A DNA stretch of 64,000 nucleotides. It comes from JAIYCX01 sp964353175 (GTDB lineage: Bacteria > Bdellovibrionota_C > UBA2361 > SZUA-149 > DAOLCO01). Under the pieces are notes generated by a model, which made no database searches, had not been told where the DNA came from, and saw nothing but the letters and a program-made list of their open reading frames with translations. Made by a program: the position numbers and the translations under genes. The first letter of the stretch is position 1; the number at the start of each line of letters is the position of its first letter. The stretch covers positions 45,571-109,570 of the forward strand of contig CAYGUX010000006.1 in the NCBI GenBank assembly GCA_964353175.1, written 5' to 3'. This document shows, one piece after another, positions 8,613-16,881 of the stretch.

Positions 8613-9014
8613 CTAGCTGATATCTGCAAAGTCGTATTGCTCATTTTCTTCGAGGTAAGTTTCATTTGAGCTAAGATCTTGTGGAATTGCTCCTGGTGGT
8701 GCTTCAAAAGGCTCTGGCTCTACTTCTGGAGTTCCAGGGGCAGGTTCTGGGAATATCTCTATCGATCCATCAAGACAATCAGAGAATCTTTTGTTACAGA
8801 AATTTACTTGTTCGGGGTCCATTTGGCCCTGCCAAAGGCAATCAAGATAGTCTATTACGCAAATATATGGGTTTGGTGCAGGTGGAGCAATTTCATCAAT
8901 CTCCTCAATTTGTTCAAAAGGATCTCTCGTAATCTCAGCAAAAGCTTGATCAAGTGAGATTAAAGCTAAAAAAGGAATTAGAAGTTTTTTAAAGTTATGC
9001 ATAGCTCTTACCAT
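8613..9014 (-). CDS. Small secreted protein with paired C-x6-C motifs
   Basis: 133 residues, not recognised. A signal peptide is clear (MHNFKKLLIPFLALISL, cleavage likely after AFA). The second Met at 9002 is a better start than 9014 because it begins the n-region. The mature part is acidic and Pro-rich and contains CVIDYLDC and CNKRFSDC, two C-x6-C units about 18 residues apart that probably form two disulfides. A Pro/Glu-rich tail follows. Composition recalls the other exported Cys-rich proteins of this window (69-2453 and 63341-63847), but I see no convincing homology. It converges on the Rieske-like gene. Confidence 0.65.
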   Translation of the reverse strand: MVRAMHNFKKLLIPFLALISLDQAFAEITRDPFEQIEEIDEIAPPAPNPYICVIDYLDCLWQGQMDPEQVNFCNKRFSDCLDGSIEIFPEPAPGTPEVEPEPFEAPPGAIPQDLSSNETYLEENEQYDFADIS

Positions 9015-9459
9015 GGTTTCAGGGACTTATATGCCCATTGGTTTTTTGGAGTTATGCTAATTGCTAAGGATTTCGTAACTTAGCACCCTATTGGCTCAAC
9101 AGTTTTGATTGGCGCGACTTTAAACCTTGACAATTTAGAGTAATTGTTGTATCCATTTTCTCATGAATAAATTTTCATCACTTCTTGTCCTAATCGTCTC
9201 AATCATTCTCATTGCGCTTTAGCGCAATATATCTGTCTTTAACACATCCATATTTCGATCATCAGAGTAGAAGAGAAAGCTTTTTATCCTAGGAAGTTGT
9301 TGTTTTAACTCCCGTATTGAGAGTGCAAACTAGTAATTTCTTAGGATCAAAAGGCAAGGCATAATAAAGGTTTTATCTTTGGTTTAAGTTTAGAAGAATA
9401 CTTTTAGTTCGTGAGTAATTACTTTTGACACCTTTTAACTGTAGCATTGCTTTGGTTAA

Positions 9460-9830
9460 ATGGTGTTAAGAGTTTTGCCCACTGGGACTGAAGGGAGTTC
9501 TTTTGTTACAGTGGGTTGGAGCGTTCAGGGAGAAATCGAATGCTAAATAGTTTGGATTTGGAGGGTTACTATGGGCAGACTTTTGGTGATGCTGGAACGG
9601 ACAGGGAGAAAGGTGAGTTAGTCGACAAGCCAGGAGCCGATGAAGGCAGCCCTCTCAGTAAACCGCAACGCTCAGAAGGCATACCCAGTTACTACGGACT
9701 GGATCCGAGGGACCAGTAGTACAATAGAGATATACCCCCTTCACCTTTAAGTCGAAAGCCTTGAAGGTGAAGGGATCATTTCTTATTAGACCTAAGTTCA
9801 AAGTACGCCTTGCCTTAGGTCCTTTTTTTC
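9460..9830 (+). ncRNA. Candidate structured noncoding RNA of unknown class
   Basis: A plus-strand transcription unit is implied by a good -35 hexamer (TTGACA at 9425-9430, with only a weak -10 about 17 bases on) and by a terminator at 9788-9829 with no other plus-strand gene to serve. Pairings seen: CCCACTG 9478-9484 with 9509-9515; GCGTTC 9521-9526 with GAATGC 9538-9543; the alternative long-range pair GAGCGTT 9519-9525 with AACGCTC 9667-9673; and an 11-bp perfect stem at 9737-9747/9764-9774. The decamer CAGGGAGAAA occurs twice (near 9526 and 9603). It does not match RNase P, tmRNA, SRP or 6S signatures that I can recall. A short protein at 9516-9719 is the alternative. Confidence 0.4.
9788..9829 (+). 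terminator. Intrinsic terminator
   Basis: AGACCTAAG pairs with CTTAGGTC (9-bp region, 17-base loop) and is followed by an uninterrupted run of seven T at 9823-9829. Orientation is plus strand, away from the minus-strand membrane-protein gene at 9842. Confidence 0.75.
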
Positions 9831-9841
9831 TGACTAAGAAC

Positions 9842-10498
9842 TTAGATAACTTGGGTAGTTTCAGTAGAGCTGATTGGGCCTACTAGTTTTTCAGATACTA
9901 CTGCCATCATGCAACCAATTAATGGTGCAGTTACGACAATTCCAATCCCGAAAAATAAAATCCCAATAAAACTTAATGCTGTACTTGCTACAGAAAGCAG
10001 AATGAATGTAGCAGGTGATAGTAAATATGTGTTCCAAGCAACACCAATAGTTTCTCCAGCGTTATCACTTTTGCCACTAGCTAACATAGGGATTGATATA
10101 CTAAATAGAGCCGTCGTAAAAGAAGTTACTATGATTCCTGTTAGGATAGAGATTGTATTTCCTAAAATCCCACCAATGATCATATTGTTGGCCAATGTAA
10201 TTAATACAGAAGTTCCAAATACCATTAGTGCAGGTACTAATAGGTTTAATTTTGAAAATACGTCTGTTGGCTTGGCACTTTCGTCTTTTGATTTAACTCT
10301 TTGAATATAATCTATATATCCAGCAAAAAGTGAACCAGCGAGAATACCTATTGTAAGAAGACTACCTACTAATAGAAAGAGGAATGCAATGAAAATTTGA
10401 ATAGGGTTTCCCTTTAGAATTTCCCAACCTTCAAACAAACATTCTTTTATGTTGATTGCTTCTACACTCTCTTTTGATATTTCAAACGCCATAGACAT
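9842..10498 (-). CDS. Multi-pass inner-membrane protein
   Basis: 218 residues with about five to six hydrophobic segments: near 33-60 (FIAFLFLLVGSLLTIGILAG), 85-105, 109-140, 160-178 and 178-200. An N-terminal soluble stretch of 30 residues contains CLFEGWEILKGNP, a lead-in seen in the DUF975/YciC-like group of glycine- and alanine-rich membrane proteins. Function is unknown and the family placement is tentative. It is divergent from birA with about 95 bases between starts. Its stop lies directly beside the terminator of the putative RNA. Confidence 0.8.
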   Translation of the reverse strand: MSMAFEISKESVEAINIKECLFEGWEILKGNPIQIFIAFLFLLVGSLLTIGILAGSLFAGYIDYIQRVKSKDESAKPTDVFSKLNLLVPALMVFGTSVLITLANNMIIGGILGNTISILTGIIVTSFTTALFSISIPMLASGKSDNAGETIGVAWNTYLLSPATFILLSVASTALSFIGILFFGIGIVVTAPLIGCMMAVVSEKLVGPISSTETTQVI

Positions 10499-10593
10499 CT
10501 CCTAAGTTATCTTAATTTCTTCTATTTATGATCTGTACTATAGTTTACTTAGATATGCCAATATGTGGTATATACATTGATTTAGGATGTTTT

Positions 10594-11415
10594 ATGTCTG
10601 AGTTTAATAAGTCTGTTTGGTTGGAAACATTTTCTAAGGTCATGCCTGACTCGATATTAGGGCAGGTAGATTTAATATTACTAGATGAATGTGAAAGTAC
10701 GATGCTCAGTGTTAGATCCTATTTTAATCAGCATCAAGAAGATCTTTTTGTAAAATCAATTGACCCTCAATTTTTATGGTGCTTTGCCTTAGAGCAGACA
10801 AAGGGAGTGGGGAGGCAGAAGAGGGCTTGGGTGTCACCTAAATCAGAAGGCATGTATTTATCGGTACTTATGCATGAGCCGATAGAGTATAACCGGCTTA
10901 ATGGACTATCTCTAGCGATAGGAACATCAGTAGCGGGGCTACTCTGTGAATACGGCATAAAAGCACAACTAAAATGGCCAAATGATATCCTTGTGAAGGG
11001 GAAGAAGATCTCAGGTGTTCTAATCGAAACATTCACCTCCCAAGAGGACCCCACTAAGTGCCATGTAGTTATCGGTGTGGGCTTAAATATTAATCAGGTA
11101 GATTTGTCGGGAATTCCTAATGCGACTAGTCTTTACAGTGAGCTAGGACATGAGATCCCCTATGAGGATGTCTGCCTTAGGATGGCGGTACAGTTAAGCC
11201 AAGATTTTGCCGTATATAAACAGAGTGGTTTTAGTTACTTTATAGAAAGTTGGCGCTCATTGAGTATTATGAGTGGAGTTAAAGTTCGAAACCCCGAGGG
11301 TCAAGTACTAGGTAAAATTCTAGACATCGACGAAGAAGGCGCATTGCTTTTGGAAGGCGAGGGTGGAGTTAGTAGAATTCTAAGTTACGATGACCGATTA
11401 CAGTATGAGTTTTAA
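10594..11415 (+). CDS. birA: Biotin--[acetyl-CoA-carboxylase] ligase, class I
   Basis: Attaches biotin to the carrier protein of acetyl-CoA carboxylase via biotinoyl-AMP. The biotin/ATP loop reads GRQKRAWVSPKSEGMYLS, followed by LKWPNDILVKGKKISGVLIE with the catalytic Lys, and VVIGVGLNIN. A small C-terminal SH3-like domain follows (about the last 50 residues). There is no N-terminal winged-helix domain, so it is a class I enzyme that should not act as a repressor. I place the start at the ATG at 10594, eight bases after AGGA. The open frame extends up to 10528, but those extra 22 residues are not typical of the family. Confidence 0.92.
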   Translation: MSEFNKSVWLETFSKVMPDSILGQVDLILLDECESTMLSVRSYFNQHQEDLFVKSIDPQFLWCFALEQTKGVGRQKRAWVSPKSEGMYLSVLMHEPIEYNRLNGLSLAIGTSVAGLLCEYGIKAQLKWPNDILVKGKKISGVLIETFTSQEDPTKCHVVIGVGLNINQVDLSGIPNATSLYSELGHEIPYEDVCLRMAVQLSQDFAVYKQSGFSYFIESWRSLSIMSGVKVRNPEGQVLGKILDIDEEGALLLEGEGGVSRILSYDDRLQYEF

Positions 11416-11436
11416 TCGGATGCCGAATAGTCTAAA

Positions 11437-13287
11437 ATGCATTATTTTAAAAAAGAACATAATTTAGTCCTAATTCTTTTTCTTCTGAGTGCCCTGCAGT
11501 TTGGTTTGTTCGTGATTCTTAAGGATGTTGAGCATGGTGTTTTAGTGCTAGGGGTATTTTTTCTTCTTTCAGTATTCATTCTATCTCTCCTAAGTAAGAA
11601 TATTCGCAAAATGGAGGGAAGCTTAGAGTTATTAAAAGTATCTCTCGAAACAAACTTCGTAGAAGGTCCTAAAAGTTGTACTAAGGAAAACCTTGTAGAT
11701 CTAATCGTGGGTGTCCTAAGAGTTATTTCACTCTTTACTAAAAAAGAAGAATTTAGCGTCACCTCTAGGAAGGACTTAGTAAATAACTTATTTAACTTAG
11801 TGCAGAATATATTTAGCCCTCTTGCTATTAAAATCTCACTATCTGAGGATGCCTCAGGACTATCTATTCAGAATTTTATGGTAGGTTCTCCTAAGCGATT
11901 GGATGAGGAGATTCCAGCTATCGATAGTCACTTGTTTGTTGTTGGTGCTTCAATGGATGTGGGCAATTTAAAGCTTGGGGACATCTATGTTGAGCAAAGT
12001 GAACCTTGGGATGAGGATATTAGAGAGTATGTTCAGTCCTTATTGGAACTAGTAGCAAAATATGGAGCTCTTGCATATGTAGATGTTCAACTCGTTGAAG
12101 ATATAAAACGCCTTAGGGTACTTGGTAATGATTCTGAAGCGCAAAAGACAGGTTTTGTGGCGGGACTAAGTCATGAAATTAGAGGGCCACTAGGTGTTAT
12201 ATTAAATGCGGTTGAACTAGTGCTTGATGGTTTATGTGGCGATGTGACAGAGTCTCAAATACAAACTTTAGGAATGGTAAAAGGCAGCACTAAACATTTA
12301 TTAGATCTAGTGAATGATGTATTGGACTTTGCAAAGGTTGAGTCTGGTGTTATTGAAGTTAAGCCACGTGTCATTTCAGCTTCTGATACCTTGTCAGATT
12401 TAGTGTCAGTAGTCCGTTCTCAAGCCTTAAAGAAACAGCAAAAATTAGTTTTAGAGCATGTAGATGAGCGGTTGGCTATATATGCGGATAAAAAACACCT
12501 GCGTCAAGTTATCATTAACTTATTAACTAATGCCATTAAATATACGCCTGAAGGTGGAGATATCCGTATTTCAGTTGAAGTCTCTTCTAGCAAACTAGAG
12601 GGAATTGATGAGGCCATTAGAATTAAGGTTGTAGATACTGGAGTTGGAATTGCTGAAGAAGAAAAGGCTAAGGTATTTCAGGCTTTTCAAAGAGTCAATG
12701 ATGCATATTCTCTAAGGCAAGAGGGAACAGGCCTGGGAATGCCACTGTCTAAACGTTTAGTCGAAGCCAATCGAGGTGTTATAGATTTTAGTTCTACGGT
12801 GGGAGAGGGAAGTGAGTTTTGGTTTGATTTGCCTCTTTCTAGAATGGAGCCTGTTAGAACAGAAGAACACGAGGGTGTCCCATTAATTTTAGGAAACAAC
12901 GAAGAAATTCTACTTTTTGAACCAGATGGTGAGCAACAAGGCTTATATTCTATGTCATTAGAGCAAAGAGGCTTTAAGGTGGAAGTTGTCTCGAATATAA
13001 ATGAATTAGTTAAATGTTTAAGTAGAAATAAATTTGATGTGATTATCGCTGATTCTGATTGCGAGGAGGGAGGAGGAGAGGACTTAATTAGAAGCATTAG
13101 AAATATGCCCAAGGGTGGAAGTGTGCCTTTAATTGTACTTAGTGGGAAGGCATTTAACTTTGATATAGAACATTTTCTAAGGCTAGGAGTGGATAGGTGT
13201 ATTAGTCGGCCTTTTACTTTGAGTGAATTATCTTCCAGTGTTAGACGCCTACTTGATGAAGTGGGGAAGTTGAGTGAAGTTTCCTAA
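11437..13287 (+). CDS. Hybrid sensor histidine kinase with C-terminal receiver domain
   Basis: 616 residues. Two membrane segments at about 10-27 and 31-50 are followed by a GAF-like region (about 100-230) and HisKA with the phospho-acceptor H246 in GLSHEIRGPLG. HATPase_c follows, with N box NLLTNAIKYTPEGG, G1 VDTGVGIAEE and G2 GTGLGMPLSKRL. A receiver domain occupies about 490-610. Its phospho-acceptor region reads IIADSDCEEGG, but the conserved Lys of the K-P motif is Arg (CISRPF), so phosphorylation-driven switching may be altered. It lies 21 bases after birA on the same strand; no cognate regulator is adjacent. The signal is unknown. Confidence 0.9.
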   Translation: MHYFKKEHNLVLILFLLSALQFGLFVILKDVEHGVLVLGVFFLLSVFILSLLSKNIRKMEGSLELLKVSLETNFVEGPKSCTKENLVDLIVGVLRVISLFTKKEEFSVTSRKDLVNNLFNLVQNIFSPLAIKISLSEDASGLSIQNFMVGSPKRLDEEIPAIDSHLFVVGASMDVGNLKLGDIYVEQSEPWDEDIREYVQSLLELVAKYGALAYVDVQLVEDIKRLRVLGNDSEAQKTGFVAGLSHEIRGPLGVILNAVELVLDGLCGDVTESQIQTLGMVKGSTKHLLDLVNDVLDFAKVESGVIEVKPRVISASDTLSDLVSVVRSQALKKQQKLVLEHVDERLAIYADKKHLRQVIINLLTNAIKYTPEGGDIRISVEVSSSKLEGIDEAIRIKVVDTGVGIAEEEKAKVFQAFQRVNDAYSLRQEGTGLGMPLSKRLVEANRGVIDFSSTVGEGSEFWFDLPLSRMEPVRTEEHEGVPLILGNNEEILLFEPDGEQQGLYSMSLEQRGFKVEVVSNINELVKCLSRNKFDVIIADSDCEEGGGEDLIRSIRNMPKGGSVPLIVLSGKAFNFDIEHFLRLGVDRCISRPFTLSELSSSVRRLLDEVGKLSEVS

Positions 13288-13425
13288 TTCCACCTAAAAA
13301 GTAGCCCCCCTTCATTTTCTCACTCTGATAAAATAATAATTATAGTGGGTTATGGACGTTTTTTTTGATATTTTACTTTCTTATTCTAGGTATTCTTTTT
13401 TCCTCAATATGCCGATACTACTTGT

Positions 13426-14421
13426 ATGGAGATCAATCGTAAAACTAACTATGCAGCAGATGATAGTCTATTGTTGGATGAAGTTGAGCTAGTTCTGCTA
13501 GCTAAAAAGGATCAGCTTCATAAATCAATCTTGAGAGTATTAGCCTATGAGGCTCAAGGCTTCAGGATCGGCTTACTTTTTGTAATAGCTTTTGTTATTC
13601 TTAGCTTTTTTAAGGAATACTTACCATCTTTAGTAAATTCTGCACCCTCAGTTCAGATGATGTTGTTGTGTATTGTTTGCTCCACTCTATTCTTTGCGGA
13701 TCGAATGATTTTTGGTCGAGCTAGAAAATTATCTAAAGAAGCATTATTAGAAGCATATAGTGGAAACTATGATGCATCTAAAGTTCTCTATCGAAAGGCG
13801 ATTAGAGGCTTGATCGCCCCGCCGAGGGACTTGTATCTACTCGTACTCGGTGAAACATTTGCTTTGTCAGGAAATCTTCCGCTTGCAGATAAATACATTG
13901 CAGAAGGAATGAAACATGGAGCCTCTAGAAGAATATCGTTATTTTATGCCCTGAGATCGAGACTTTTTTCAGATCGCTTAGAGAGCGAAGATTTGGAATT
14001 TTTCCTGAAAGAGATAACAAGCGATCCATTGTTAGAGATGGAAATGTGTTGGATACATCTGGTCAAAGGTGATTACTCTAAGGCGAGGGATCTGAGTAGG
14101 AAAATATCCAAAGAAGTAAGCCATCTTCACCCAAGCGGGATTGAAACACGTGATCTTACATTGTTAGTTGAATGTTTAAGTAATTTATTTTTGGGTCGTA
14201 GTGAGATAGCAGAAATTGACTTAGACTTTTCATTAAAGATTTTAAAATCTGAGCTAAATGCCATTCCGAATTTAGTGCCCTACATATCACTCGCATACCT
14301 AATTAGAAGTCGCTACTACCTAAGACGAACTGTGACTAAAGAAAAAGGATATGCAGATCAAGAGAGAGCCGTGAAGTTATGTAGATACCCATTGCATGGT
14401 CGATTACTAACAACTCTATAA
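13426..14421 (+). CDS. Membrane-anchored TPR-like protein of unknown function
   Basis: 331 residues. Two membrane helices (about 46-62 and 76-93) follow a 45-residue cytoplasmic N terminus. The rest is helical with degenerate TPR-like pairs, for example LLEAYSGNYDASKVLYRKAI and LLVLGETFALSGNLPLADKYI. No enzyme motif is seen. About 140 bases separate it from the hybrid kinase, with no obvious terminator between, so co-expression is possible. The start ATG has no strong ribosome site. I do not recognise a named family. Confidence 0.75.
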   Translation: MEINRKTNYAADDSLLLDEVELVLLAKKDQLHKSILRVLAYEAQGFRIGLLFVIAFVILSFFKEYLPSLVNSAPSVQMMLLCIVCSTLFFADRMIFGRARKLSKEALLEAYSGNYDASKVLYRKAIRGLIAPPRDLYLLVLGETFALSGNLPLADKYIAEGMKHGASRRISLFYALRSRLFSDRLESEDLEFFLKEITSDPLLEMEMCWIHLVKGDYSKARDLSRKISKEVSHLHPSGIETRDLTLLVECLSNLFLGRSEIAEIDLDFSLKILKSELNAIPNLVPYISLAYLIRSRYYLRRTVTKEKGYADQERAVKLCRYPLHGRLLTTL

Positions 14422-14473
14422 ACGCAGCCCAGTAATTCGAGAGGTAGTGAGCTTCTTGTTATAGGGAATTCCT

Positions 14474-14483
14474 ATGACGTCAT
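14474..14483. promoter_or_regulatory. Perfect 10-bp palindrome ATGACGTCAT, possible operator
   Basis: A perfect palindrome 75 bases upstream of the small zinc-ribbon gene, immediately after an imperfect palindrome around GGAATTCC (14463-14475). Such a position fits a transcription-factor site, but no factor is known and chance is possible. Confidence 0.2.
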
Positions 14484-14558
14484 CAGAACTATTAATTTTG
14501 CCAATTTAGAGAATGTGACTATAAGGGAGTTCATGCAATTCTCAAAAAAGGAATCTTT

Positions 14559-14801
14559 ATGGCCATGAGCTTTTTAGCAATTAACGCGTATAAAAAACTA
14601 AATAGAGTTATTGTTCAATATTATGACTCTGGATCAGAAAGTCAGTGCCATTGTCCTGAGTGTGACTGGAGAGGGGATATCACTCAAGGAGCATCTAATG
14701 AGTTAGGGTGTACTGAGATACATTGTCCTCGGTGTCAAACAGCATTGGCTATGATTTCTTCAATGCTTCCGCGTAATTGGTCACAGTTAAGATGTATTTA
14801 A
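14559..14801 (+). CDS. Small zinc-ribbon protein
   Basis: 80 residues. CHCPECDWRGD at about 31-41 and CTEIHCPRC at about 51-59 give two Cys knuckles that should hold one zinc ion. The rest is short and without signal peptide. An AGGA element lies about seven bases before the ATG, which supports this start. It overlaps the 3' end of the convergent aroE-like gene by four bases. The role is unknown; zinc ribbons of this size often bind nucleic acid or protein partners. Confidence 0.7.
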   Translation: MAMSFLAINAYKKLNRVIVQYYDSGSESQCHCPECDWRGDITQGASNELGCTEIHCPRCQTALAMISSMLPRNWSQLRCI

Positions 14802-15685
14802 GCCGTTTCAGTTTTCATGATTTTATCCATTTCTTTCAGGGGCGGGTCCTTCTCTGTAAAGAGTTTAAATTGTACTAACCCTTGATATAGTAGCATTCTT
14901 AGCCCATGAATAACTTTAGCTTCTTTCTTGTTTGCTACAGTTGTTAGCTTTGTCTCTCGCGTAATCATTTCAAAAATTAAGTGGTTCTTACTGATAGACG
15001 CGTAGGGAAAATGATCAACATTTAGTTCCGGTGTAGCATTAATTATTAGTGAGAAGGATTCAAGACTATCTCCTTTTAAGGATTTTAATTGCATGGCATC
15101 AACTTTAAAGTCATCAGCAAGTTCTTTAGCTCGTCTTAGGGTTCTATTCGCGACTAAGATTTTTTTAAATTTTAACTTCTTTAAAGCATAGACCGCTCCA
15201 CGTGCTGCCCCACCTGCTCCAAGTATTAGAGCCGATTCATTTTCAAATGTTGTTTTAACTTCTAAAAGTGCACCCAATACGCCAAGCCAGTCAGTGTTGT
15301 ATCCTACTAGCTTGCTACCAGAATTGACTATTGTATTAATCGCACCGGTATTTTTGGCGACAGAGGTGACTTCATCAACAAACTTTAATGCGTCCTCTTT
15401 AAAGGGGATCGTGACGCTATATGCTCTAAATCCCATATCTCTCATCGCATTAATAGGGACGACTAAATCCTTAACCCTAAAGGCATGGTAGTGAAAGGGA
15501 ATATCTAGGGCCTTAAAACCAGTGTTGTGGAGAATCGCACTGAACTGAGATGGATTGACTGCTAACAGTCCACAGACGTAGGGTGAGGAGAGTTGATCCC
15601 ATTTTGCTTTAGAATGTTTAGCATGGTCCTTACCAATATGGTTTTGTAGAGTGGTCCAGGCGACAGTACTTTTTTCTGATATCAT
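14798..15685 (-). CDS. aroE: Shikimate dehydrogenase-like protein
   Basis: 295 residues with the AroE two-domain layout. The catalytic Lys is in VTIPFKEDAL, the substrate-binding Asn in GAINTIV and the catalytic Asp in YNTDWLG. The dinucleotide glycine loop is LILGAGGAARGAV, with VANRT for NADP specificity. This step reduces 3-dehydroshikimate to shikimate. The N terminus departs from the family: the usual HSLSP shikimate-binding segment reads SQFSA, and the Asn before VT is Ser (AYSVT). It also carries about 30 extra N-terminal residues. It may be AroE or a related dehydrogenase with altered substrate. A final Gln-containing helix (LLYQGLVQFKLFT) is AroE-like. Confidence 0.8.
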   Translation of the reverse strand: MISEKSTVAWTTLQNHIGKDHAKHSKAKWDQLSSPYVCGLLAVNPSQFSAILHNTGFKALDIPFHYHAFRVKDLVVPINAMRDMGFRAYSVTIPFKEDALKFVDEVTSVAKNTGAINTIVNSGSKLVGYNTDWLGVLGALLEVKTTFENESALILGAGGAARGAVYALKKLKFKKILVANRTLRRAKELADDFKVDAMQLKSLKGDSLESFSLIINATPELNVDHFPYASISKNHLIFEMITRETKLTTVANKKEAKVIHGLRMLLYQGLVQFKLFTEKDPPLKEMDKIMKTETA

Positions 15686-15752
15686 AGTGGTTCAAGGATT
15701 AATTTCGGCTATGTTATCAGCTTAGACGATAGGTAGGCTAGTAAATTTTATG

Positions 15753-15784
15753 CAAAAAAAAGACCACCCAAGGTGGTCTTTTTT
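15753..15784 (-). terminator. Intrinsic terminator for the rplM-rpsI operon (bidirectional-looking)
   Basis: A-run, then the stem AGACCACC/GGTGGTCT with a 3-base loop (15761-15779), then a T-run. Read on the minus strand it ends in eight T about 20 bases past the rpsI stop. Confidence 0.9.
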
Positions 15785-15803
15785 GTAGAGTTTAACCTTA
15801 AGG

Positions 15804-16208
15804 TTATCTCTTTGAGAACTGAGGTCTCTTTCTCGCTTTGTGACGACCTGGCTTCTTTCTTTCTACGATTCTAGGATCTCTAGTTAGAAGTCCGTCTTTT
15901 TTTAGAGTAGGTCTTAAATCTGGTTCTGCTGTTTGAAGAGCTCTAGCGATACCATGGCCGATTGCTTGAGCTTGACCTGAAACTCCACCACCGGATACGT
16001 TTACAACTACTCTGTACTTGTCTTCTCTTTCAGTTACTGCAAGAGGTCTTCTTGCTTTTAAACTGAAGCTTGTGTCGCCAAAGTAATCTGTTAGTACTTT
16101 TCCATTTACAACTAATTCAGCAGCTTCATCACCTAGTGGGTATAAATAAACCCTAGCGCTAGACGACTTTCTTCTTCCTGTTGCGTAAAATCTTTTTGCT
16201 TGAGCCAT
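15804..16208 (-). CDS. rpsI: 30S ribosomal protein S9
   Basis: 134 residues, standard S9 length. Family signatures include the N-terminal YATGRRKSSSARVYLYP, the central GGGVSGQAQAIGHGIARAL and the basic C-terminal tail KKPGRHKARKRPQFSKR, whose final Lys-Arg reaches into the ribosomal P site. It follows rplM by about 40 bases, the near-universal rplM-rpsI pair, and is closed by a strong terminator. Confidence 0.98.
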   Translation of the reverse strand: MAQAKRFYATGRRKSSSARVYLYPLGDEAAELVVNGKVLTDYFGDTSFSLKARRPLAVTEREDKYRVVVNVSGGGVSGQAQAIGHGIARALQTAEPDLRPTLKKDGLLTRDPRIVERKKPGRHKARKRPQFSKR

Positions 16209-16247
16209 GTTTTGTATTATTCTTTCGTAAGGTTGTTGATCTAGTTC

Positions 16248-16682
16248 TTAATTCTCAAGAGCTACAGGTTTCTGAGCTTGATGAGGGTGTTCACTTCCAG
16301 CATAAACTTTTAGTTTATCAATCATGTTCTTGCCTAAAGCAGACTTAGGAAGCATCCCCTTAACGGAGCGCTCTATGATCCTTTCAGGGAAAGTCTCTCT
16401 AAGCTTATAAGCAGGAATTTCTTTTAGACCACTAACATAGCCAGTGTGATGTCTGAAAAGCTTGTCTTGCTCTTTATTGCCCGTGAAACGCACCTTGTCT
16501 GCGTTTACAACAACAACAAAGTCGCCACAATCATTGTGTGGAGTGAAGTCTGGTTTATGTTTACCTCTAAGTATGTGAGCTATCTTAGTAGCAAGACGAC
16601 CAACAACTTGGTCTGTCCCGTCAATAAGGATCCACTTACGATTCTTTTCGGCCTGTTCTTTTGTTAGAAATTTTGTTGACAT
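16248..16682 (-). CDS. rplM: 50S ribosomal protein L13
   Basis: Recognised by RKWILIDGTDQVVGRLATKIA near the N terminus, GDFVVVVNADKVRFTGNK, and the MLPKSALGKNMIDKLKVYAGSEHPHQAQKP C-terminal half, which is typical L13. I place the start at the ATG at 16682 (MSTKFLTK). The frame stays open to 16733, but the 17 extra hydrophobic residues are not part of L13. It is the first gene of the rplM-rpsI operon. Confidence 0.97.
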   Translation of the reverse strand: MSTKFLTKEQAEKNRKWILIDGTDQVVGRLATKIAHILRGKHKPDFTPHNDCGDFVVVVNADKVRFTGNKEQDKLFRHHTGYVSGLKEIPAYKLRETFPERIIERSVKGMLPKSALGKNMIDKLKVYAGSEHPHQAQKPVALEN

Positions 16683-16881
16683 ATTTAATATGAAATACGT
16701 ATGAAATAAAATAGTTACGCCTTCAAATACCATAGCTGGTGATTATGTCAATTAAATGGAGGAATTTATTTTAGCAAGATGCCATAAATTCCAAGCCTCA
16801 CCCCATGCAATCGGTGCGGGGCTACTTTGAAAATCTCTAATAGTGTTTGTTACCAAATTGCTAATAGGCTGTAATTATAAG

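Larger units (their letters stand above)
9015..9841. other. 827-base stretch without a convincing protein gene
   Basis: The first 400 bases are AT-rich. They contain a possible 19-codon hydrophobic mini-ORF at 9163-9222 with no ribosome site. It overlaps an inverted repeat, ATTGCGC-TTTA-GCGCAAT, at about 9212-9229. From about 9460 the composition changes and structured elements accumulate (see the ncRNA and terminator entries). A TTG-started 67-codon frame at 9516-9719 is open but has no ribosome site and an odd Gly/Asp/Tyr-rich composition. I lean to RNA rather than protein. Confidence 0.5.

Noticed and set aside
9163..9222. 19-codon hydrophobic mini-ORF resembling a toxic peptide
   Set aside because: No Shine-Dalgarno and it runs into an inverted repeat; chance hydrophobic frame in AT-rich DNA is likely.
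9516..9719. 67-codon TTG-start frame
   Set aside because: No ribosome site, peptide composition odd, and the DNA is better explained by RNA helices; kept only as an alternative.
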